Origin: Alphaproteobacteria bacterium
GTDB lineage: Bacteria > Pseudomonadota > Alphaproteobacteria > Rhizobiales > Rhizobiaceae
Length of the DNA stretch: 11,474 bases
Assembly (NCBI GenBank): GCA_017308345.1
Contig: JAFKFE010000242.1
Span: 1-11,474 of the forward strand
Direction: 5' to 3'
Position 1 is the stretch's first letter. Every line of letters begins with the position of its first letter. Position numbers and translations under genes: made by a program. The notes beneath the pieces are model-generated. The model was not told the origin of the DNA, did no database searches, and saw only the letters and a program-made list of their open reading frames with translations. Below, one piece after another: positions 7,028 through 11,474 of this stretch.

Positions 7028-7803
7028 ACGCTTCGCCCGTTACGCTGCCGAAGGCGCCCTCGTTCCGGCTGGATGGGCGTCGCGCGCTGGTGACGGGCGC
7101 CGGGCGCGGGATCGGGCTGGCCTTGGCCACGGCGCTTTCGGAGGCCGGGGCCTATACGGTGCTGGCCGCGCGGACCAGGAGCGAGGTGGAGGAGGCCGCG
7201 GCGGAGCTGAGGGCTCGCGGCGGCAAGGCGGAGGCGCTGGTTCTGGACGTTACCGACATTGCCGGAGCCGGCGAGTTGATCGCGCGACAGCCGGCTTTCG
7301 ACATAGCGGTGATCAATGCGGGCACCAACAGGCCGAAGCTGATGGTCGAGGTGTCCGAGGCGGACTATGACCTCGTTCTGGACCTCAACGTCAAGGCTGC
7401 CTATTTCTCGGCGCAGGCAGTTGTTCGCAAAATGCTGGCGGATCATATCCGGGGTTCGATTATCTTCACGACGTCGCAGATGGGTCATGTCGCGATGGCA
7501 ACGCGAACCCTCTATTGCGCGTCGAAGCACGCGGTGGAAGGACTGGTGAAGGCCATGGCTGTCGAGCTCGCGCCGCAAGGCATCCGGGTCAACAGCATTG
7601 CTCCCACCTTCATCGAGACCCCGATGACGGCTCCTTACTTTGAAAGCAAGGCTTTTCGAGATGAGGTATTGTCCAAAATCAAACTTGGCCGACTCGGTCG
7701 AGTAGAGGATCTCATGGGGGCTGTTGTCTTTCTCGGTTCGGACGCCGCAGCGTTGATGACGGGCACTTCCCTCAAGGTCGATGGCGGATGGACGGCGGAA
7801 TGA
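7024..7803 (+). CDS. SDR family NAD(P)-dependent oxidoreductase
   Basis: Classical short-chain dehydrogenase/reductase, 259 residues, normal length, cytoplasmic. ATG 7024 overlaps the stop of the HisD-like gene. The N-terminal Rossmann motif TGAGRGIG (24-31) binds NAD(P). DVTD (75-78) contacts the adenine, NAG is at 98-100, and the active-site set is Asn122, Ser151, Tyr164 and Lys168 (YCASK). The C-terminal [13 protein letters not shown] (247-259) is the usual subunit-interface end. Ala49-Arg50 after the second strand (VLAARTRSE) suggests NADP could be accepted, but this is weak. It probably oxidises a secondary alcohol or reduces a ketone in the same pathway as the HisD-like enzyme, since the two are translationally coupled. 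Annotation as a 3-oxoacyl-ACP reductase would be over-specific. Confidence 0.94.
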   Translation: MNASPVTLPKAPSFRLDGRRALVTGAGRGIGLALATALSEAGAYTVLAARTRSEVEEAAAELRARGGKAEALVLDVTDIAGAGELIARQPAFDIAVINAGTNRPKLMVEVSEADYDLVLDLNVKAAYFSAQAVVRKMLADHIRGSIIFTTSQMGHVAMATRTLYCASKHAVEGLVKAMAVELAPQGIRVNSIAPTFIETPMTAPYFESKAFRDEVLSKIKLGRLGRVEDLMGAVVFLGSDAAALMTGTSLKVDGGWTAE

Positions 7804-7814
7804 CTTCTGCAAGT

Positions 7815-7834
7815 TTGACATTCGACTCAAGTCG
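7815..7834 (+). promoter_or_regulatory. Consensus -35 hexamer plus dyad upstream of the GntR gene
   Basis: TTGACA (7815-7820) matches the -35 consensus exactly. Three bases on lies the dyad CGACT-CA-AGTCG (7823-7834). No good -10 is found 16-18 bases after the hexamer. The dyad ends 23 bases before ATG 7858 and 65 bases before ATG 7900, a position suitable for autoregulation by the GntR protein. Promoter identity is unproven. Confidence 0.28.
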
Positions 7835-7899
7835 GCCAAGAAGCGACACGATGCCTGATGCATTTGAATCACCTCGGCGGCCAGACAAGCGACACTGAC

Positions 7900-8562
7900 A
7901 TGGATACGGTAGCCCGCACGATTGCCAACGACGTCTACGAGCAGCTGCGCCACGATATCATTTCGTGCCGCATGCTTCCGGGGTCCAAGATCAATATCCA
8001 GGCTCTCGTGCAGAAGTATGAGGTCAGTTTGGGCGCTGTCCGCGAGGCGCTGTCGAAGCTTTCGGCCGAGGGCCTTGTCGACGCCAGGGCGCAGCGTGGG
8101 TACACGGTTTCGGACGTGTCTCCGGAAGACCTCGCCGAATTGACCGACGCCCGCGTCCGCATCGAGCAGGAGTGCCTTAAGCTGGCGATCGAGAAAGGCG
8201 GACTCGAGTGGGAGACGGATATCGTGGCTGCCCTCCACCGTCTCAGCCACACGCCGTATACGATGCCCGATGACCCTGCCGTTCTGGACCAGCGCTGGGT
8301 CAAGGCCCATCGTGAATTTCACCGTGCTTTGGTGTCGGCCTGCGACAACCGCTGGCTGCTTCGGATTCGTGGGCAGCTTTACGATCAAAGCGAACGCTAC
8401 CGTCAGCTCTCCGTACCGCTTGCCAGAGCGGAACGCGATGTGGCGCAAGAGCATAGAAACATCGCAGATGCAGTCATTGCCCGCGATGTCACACGAGCCT
8501 GCGCGGAGATAGCATCGCATATGTGGACGACAACGCAGATCGTCACGACCGGACTGACATGA
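7900..8562 (+). CDS. GntR family transcriptional regulator, FadR/FCD type
   Basis: DNA-binding regulator, 220 residues from ATG 7900. ATG 7858, in frame, would add 14 residues (MHLNHLGGQTSDTD). Neither start has a clear ribosome binding site; I prefer 7900 because the winged-helix domain begins within its first ten residues (TIANDVYEQLRHDIISCRML). The helix-turn-helix covers about 30-70, with the typical VSLGAVREALSKLSAEGLV (42-60) and the wing RGYTVSDVS (66-74). The C-terminal FCD ligand domain has the probable metal-binding histidines His141 (EFHRAL), His185 (QEHRNI) and His207 (IASHMW). FCD regulators usually repress catabolic genes and release DNA on binding an organic acid or sugar acid. 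Being last in the operon, it likely controls the transporter and enzymes upstream, and perhaps itself. Confidence 0.92.
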   Translation: MDTVARTIANDVYEQLRHDIISCRMLPGSKINIQALVQKYEVSLGAVREALSKLSAEGLVDARAQRGYTVSDVSPEDLAELTDARVRIEQECLKLAIEKGGLEWETDIVAALHRLSHTPYTMPDDPAVLDQRWVKAHREFHRALVSACDNRWLLRIRGQLYDQSERYRQLSVPLARAERDVAQEHRNIADAVIARDVTRACAEIASHMWTTTQIVTTGLT

Positions 8563-9066
8563 ATACGCGAGGTTACTCACGAAGCCGCAGAGTGGAAACA
8601 AGTCTAGGAATGATCTTGAACGACGGCCTTGTGATCGGCATGGTCGGTTTTCTAGCTTAACCGTCTAAAAGGGGACGTTCCCTTCCGGCCCCAAACCAGA
8701 CGCGCTCATCCCCTTTGGTCAACAAGCAATCATCGCCGCATTCTTGTGGGCTTAAGGGAGAGATACCGATTGCATTAAACTACTAGTCCTCCTGATCCGT
8801 GGGTTCGCCGGACCATACGAGAGAATACGAAGGAAACGGGTTGGCGAACCAGCCGCTAACATATTGATTTTGCGTCGAAAACAATGACCCTCAGCGACTA
8901 GCATAATCATTATTTGTCAATGGGTTACGAAGCAGTTCGCCGAAGTTGATTCAAGAAGCTGATTTAGGTGCTCGCCGGCCGCTTTTATCTTCTCTACGGA
9001 ATGGCTGCTTTGCGCCTAATGTCGGTCGTTCGAGCGGCCATTGGCAGAAGCAAATAATGGACATGG
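8563..9066. other. Intergenic region between converging operons
   Basis: About 500 bases with no gene I can support. It is visibly more AT-rich than the flanking genes. It holds an inverted repeat GGTTCGCC/GGCGAACC (8802-8850), a small dyad ATAAT-C-ATTAT (8903-8913), and on the minus strand a lone TTGACA (8915-8920) without a good -10. A weak hairpin AAGGG/CCCTT (8669-8684) lacks a T-run. Both operons must end here, probably through factor-dependent termination, since I see no strong intrinsic terminator. The right part (about 8970-9060) could be decayed coding sequence, but nothing is recognisable. Confidence 0.6.
8802..8850. repeat. 8-bp inverted repeat with internal short direct repeat
   Basis: GGTTCGCC (8802-8809) and GGCGAACC (8843-8850) are perfect reverse complements; two G-U pairs could lengthen the stem in RNA, leaving a 29-base loop. 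Inside the loop ATACGA occurs twice ten bases apart (8815-8820 and 8825-8830). It may act as a message 3'-end structure or a protein-binding site. There is no T-run. Confidence 0.35.
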
Positions 9067-10587
9067 CTATTGATCGCGGCCTTGGACGATGCGGTCGATC
9101 ACCATGGCGCAAAGCAGGATGGCGAAGCCCGCGAGCAGCCCTTGGCCGACGGCGGCATATTGCAGGGCGTTGAGGACATCCTCACCCAGCCCCTTGGCGC
9201 CGATCAGCGACGCGATCACCACCATCGACAGGCACATCAGGATTGTCTGATTGATGCCCGCCATGATCGAAGGCATGGCAAGCGGCAGATCGACCCGGGT
9301 CAACAGGAACCATCGTGTGGCGCCGTATGCCTGGGCCGCCTCCCGGATGGCCGGCGGAACGCCTTGCAGACCGAGCGCTGTCAGCCGCACGACAGGCGGT
9401 GTGCCGAAGATCAGCGTGGCGATGACACCGGGAGGCTTGCCTATGCCAAACAGCGCGATCACCGGAATGAGATAAACGAAAGCTGGCATGGTCTGCATGA
9501 AATCGAGTACCGGCCGCACGGCCGTGTAGACGCGCGGCCTGCGGCCACACCAGATGCCAAGCGGGATGCCGATTACCAGGCAAAGCACCGCCGAGGTTCC
9601 AAGCAGCGCCACCGTTTCGAGGCTCTTTTCCCAGAATCCGAGCAGGGCGAGATAAGCGAGCGCGGCGGCGGTGAAGATGGCGACGCGCGGCCCGGCCAAC
9701 TGCCAGGCGAGGATCAGGATGACCGCCATCGTCACCGGCCATGGCACGCCGGTCAGCGCGTAGGACAGCCCGTCGAGCACCAGCGATATGCCGCCGGTGA
9801 ACGCGCCGAAGAAACCTTCGCCCGCAAGCGAGATCCCTTCCATCAGCCCGTCCAGCCCCGACGAAAGGCCAACCTGCCAATCGCGATTGGAGGGTGCCGC
9901 GGTGATCCAGCTGGCCGGGCTTGCCCAGGCAAACCGATAGACGGAAAGCCCATAGGCCAGGACGCAGAAGGCCAGCGCGCACAGCGCAAACGGATAGTTC
10001 AGTCCAATTAGCAATGAAGGGTTCGACCGCCAGCGTGCGAAGCGGCGTTCGAGCAGTCGGTTGGCGAGGAAACCGCTCGCGACCCTCGCCAGGAGCAGCG
10101 TCAAAAGGCCCGTTCCGATCAGCAAGGGCGCCTTCTGCCCGGCCCTCCGTGCCTGTTCGTTTGCCTTGTCCGCGGCTCTCTGCAGAGCCGCCGCCGACGA
10201 TTTCAAACCTTCGGCATTGTCCGCACCTGAAGCCTGCGCCGCCTGTGCCTGTTCGGCCCGCGCCGTAGCTTGCTTGGTCAGCCGCTCGGCGCGCGCCTGC
10301 TCGGCGGCGCCGAGATTGCCGACAGCGCCGATGCCGATCTGCACGACCGCGAGCATTTCGAGGAAGAAGACGATCCAGAACAGCACCGCGATACCGCGCG
10401 CCGCCGCCCAGACCGGACCGAGCAGCGCCGCCGCGACATTGAAGGGCCAGACGGAATTTTGCGCCCTCCGGATACGGGCAAAGCGATCGACATAATAACG
10501 CGGGTTCTGGACTGCAAACTCTTCGACCAGGCGGTCTTCAGCCGGGGGTTCGAGCCGCGCAGTGGCGTCCGCATCATGGGCGCTCAC
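9067..10587 (-). CDS. proW: ProW-type ABC permease (glycine betaine/proline family) with N-terminal extension
   Basis: Inner-membrane permease of a quaternary-amine importer, 506 residues; ordinary ProW proteins have about 280-350. The start is GTG 10587, overlapping the ATPase stop (GTGA, 10584-10587). The ProW core occupies about 215-506: GVPWPVTMAVILILAWQLAG (280-299), the GLEWEK-like LLGFWEKSLET (315-325), VIGIPLGI (338-345), MQTMPAFVYLIPVIALFG (364-381), and the EAA coupling loop EAAQAYGATRWFLLTRVDLP (416-435) with a downstream GLGEDV. The extra N-terminus has a cytoplasmic QNPRYYVDRFARI segment and FNVAAALLGPVWAAARG (49-65) resembling DUF2628. After it come a membrane segment (about 66-90), an Ala/Gln/Glu-rich predicted coiled coil (about 92-148) and another membrane segment (about 154-176). 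Substrate by family: betaine, proline or choline, probably for osmoprotection or catabolism. The gene symbol is by family only. No binding-protein gene follows it. Confidence 0.9.
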   Translation of the reverse strand: MSAHDADATARLEPPAEDRLVEEFAVQNPRYYVDRFARIRRAQNSVWPFNVAAALLGPVWAAARGIAVLFWIVFFLEMLAVVQIGIGAVGNLGAAEQARAERLTKQATARAEQAQAAQASGADNAEGLKSSAAALQRAADKANEQARRAGQKAPLLIGTGLLTLLLARVASGFLANRLLERRFARWRSNPSLLIGLNYPFALCALAFCVLAYGLSVYRFAWASPASWITAAPSNRDWQVGLSSGLDGLMEGISLAGEGFFGAFTGGISLVLDGLSYALTGVPWPVTMAVILILAWQLAGPRVAIFTAAALAYLALLGFWEKSLETVALLGTSAVLCLVIGIPLGIWCGRRPRVYTAVRPVLDFMQTMPAFVYLIPVIALFGIGKPPGVIATLIFGTPPVVRLTALGLQGVPPAIREAAQAYGATRWFLLTRVDLPLAMPSIMAGINQTILMCLSMVVIASLIGAKGLGEDVLNALQYAAVGQGLLAGFAILLCAMVIDRIVQGRDQ

Positions 10588-11474
10588 GATTGTCCGCCCT
10601 TTCGCAATCCGTCCAGGAGAAGCTGTCGGTCGACGACACCGACAATTGTTCCCTCGGCGTCCGTCACGGCCAGCGGCGCCTCGTCTTGGGCCGCGAATTC
10701 CACGAGATCCGCCAGTGGTTGCTGCACCCCCAACCGGCGAAGCGCCCTTAAATCCGACAGCGGATTGCGCGCGCTGAACGTCGCTACTGGCTCCATAATG
10801 CGACCGGCGGTGATCACCTTCAGCCTAGAAATGTCGGCGACGAATTTCGCCACGTAGTCATGCCTGGGAGCCGTGACGATGTCTTCGGGCGTGTCGATCT
10901 GGATGATGACGCCATCCTTCATGATGGCGATGCGGTCGCCGATGCGGATCGCTTCATCGAGATCATGCGTGATGAACACCACCGTCTTGCCCATTGAGCG
11001 CGAGAGCTCCAGGAATTCGTCCTGAAGCTGCCGCCGGATCAAAGGGTCGAGCGCGCTGAAAGGCTCGTCCATCAAAAGGATCGCCGAATCCGCCGCCAGC
11101 GCGCGGGCCAGGCCTACGCGCTGCTGCATGCCGCCCGAAAGCTCGTGGCAATAGCGATCGCCCCATCCGGTGAGATTGACCTTGGCGAGCGCGGCCTCGG
11201 CGACGTCGAAACGCTGTTGCTTGCTCGCCGCCTGGATTTCCAGCGGCAGCGCGACGTTGTCGCGCACTGTGCGGTGCGGCAACAGCCCGAAGTTTTGAAA
11301 CACCATGCTGACCTTGCGCGACCTAAGCGTCCTCAGCTCCGCCGGCGTCTTCGTCATGATGTTCTCCCCGTCGACGAAAATCTCGCCGGCCGACGGTTCG
11401 AGCAGCCGGTTGATATGGCGGATCAAGGTCGATTTGCCGCTGCCCGACAGACCCATCACGCAGAAGATTTCACC
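10584..11474 (-). CDS. proV: ProV-type ABC transporter ATPase (5' partial)
   Basis: Cytoplasmic ATPase of the quaternary-amine (glycine betaine/proline) uptake family. The frame is open to the window edge with no start, so roughly 45-60 N-terminal residues lie outside; 296 residues are visible, beginning GEIFCVMGLSGSGKST. Numbered from the edge: Walker A GLSGSGKST (8-16), Q-loop FQNFGLLPHR (about 59-68), signature LSGGMQQR (112-119), Walker B ILLMDEPF (132-139) and switch His170 (ITHDLDEA). DGVIIQIDTPEDIV (about 187-200) and FVADISRLKV are ProV-family wording. The C-terminal ~70 residues, from RIMEPV onward, form a single CBS-like segment (PLAVTDAEGTIVGVVDRQLL), shorter than the tandem CBS pair of OpuA-type osmosensors. 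It overlaps the permease by 4 bases and is certainly co-translated with it. Ligand within the family is not decided by the ATPase. Confidence 0.95.
   Translation of the reverse strand, partial: GEIFCVMGLSGSGKSTLIRHINRLLEPSAGEIFVDGENIMTKTPAELRTLRSRKVSMVFQNFGLLPHRTVRDNVALPLEIQAASKQQRFDVAEAALAKVNLTGWGDRYCHELSGGMQQRVGLARALAADSAILLMDEPFSALDPLIRRQLQDEFLELSRSMGKTVVFITHDLDEAIRIGDRIAIMKDGVIIQIDTPEDIVTAPRHDYVAKFVADISRLKVITAGRIMEPVATFSARNPLSDLRALRRLGVQQPLADLVEFAAQDEAPLAVTDAEGTIVGVVDRQLLLDGLRKGGQS

Noticed and set aside
7851..7898. 15-codon frame (MPDAFESPRR...) ending just before ATG 7900 as a leader peptide
   Set aside because: No clear ribosome binding site and no regulatory codon run or attenuator structure; it probably occurs by chance.
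7006..8601. A 531-codon open frame on the minus strand spanning the SDR and GntR genes
   Set aside because: It is the mirror frame of two real + strand genes that happen to share phase in GC-rich DNA. Both + strand genes have complete family motifs, and the minus product shows none.
8669..8684. AAGGG/CCCTT hairpin after the GntR gene as an intrinsic terminator
   Set aside because: The stem is only 5 bp and no T-run follows on either strand.
8977..9039. GGCCGCT/AGCGGCC inverted arms 49 bases apart
   Set aside because: Short GC-rich words far apart are expected by chance in this composition; nothing else supports a structure.
8946..9173. A 75-codon + strand open frame overlapping the end of the ProW gene
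   Set aside because: It overlaps the permease on the opposite strand, has no ribosome binding site and no recognisable family.
1..11474. tRNA, rRNA, CRISPR array, insertion sequence or phage genes
   Set aside because: Looked for on both strands; no cloverleaf, spaced repeats, transposase or integrase motifs were seen.

Overview
The window reads as a chromosomal piece of a high-GC alphaproteobacterium, most likely of the Rhizobiales (Mesorhizobium-like). That placement is an inference from GC-rich codon use, tightly packed ABC-transporter/catabolic operons and the protein types. No marker gene confirms the taxon.

Forward block (1-8562). Nine or ten genes lie on the + strand with mostly overlapping or very short junctions. 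First comes a carbohydrate-type (RbsABC-like) ABC importer: a permease cut by the window start, a two-domain ATPase, and a second permease. Then come the catabolic genes: a two-domain VOC/extradiol-dioxygenase-like protein, an NTF2/SnoaL-like protein that appears frameshifted, a second two-domain VOC protein, a histidinol-dehydrogenase-family enzyme, an SDR oxidoreductase, and a GntR/FCD regulator. The substrate-binding protein and main promoter presumably lie left of the window. The likely logic is that the importer brings in a small polar (hydroxylated) compound, the HisD-like and SDR enzymes oxidise alcohol groups, one or both VOC proteins perform metal-dependent ring or C-C bond chemistry, and the GntR protein senses the substrate or an intermediate. 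I do not recognise this exact combination as a named pathway.

Intergenic block (8563-9066). About 500 bp between two converging operons, visibly more AT-rich than the genes. It has inverted repeats but no gene I can support and no convincing intrinsic terminator.

Reverse block (9067-11474). The ATPase (cut by the window end) and permease of a ProV/ProW-type quaternary-amine or glycine-betaine/proline importer, overlapping by GTGA. The permease has an unusual N-terminal extension of about 200 residues: a DUF2628-like membrane segment plus an Ala/Gln/Glu-rich predicted coiled coil.

Points most worth a second look: the uncharacterised VOC + VOC + NTF2 + HisD-like + SDR catabolic cassette; the single-base frameshift in the NTF2 gene; the second VOC protein that seems to keep metal triads in both halves; a 21-codon mini-ORF carrying a 14-bp perfect palindrome between ATPase and permease; and the extended ProW.
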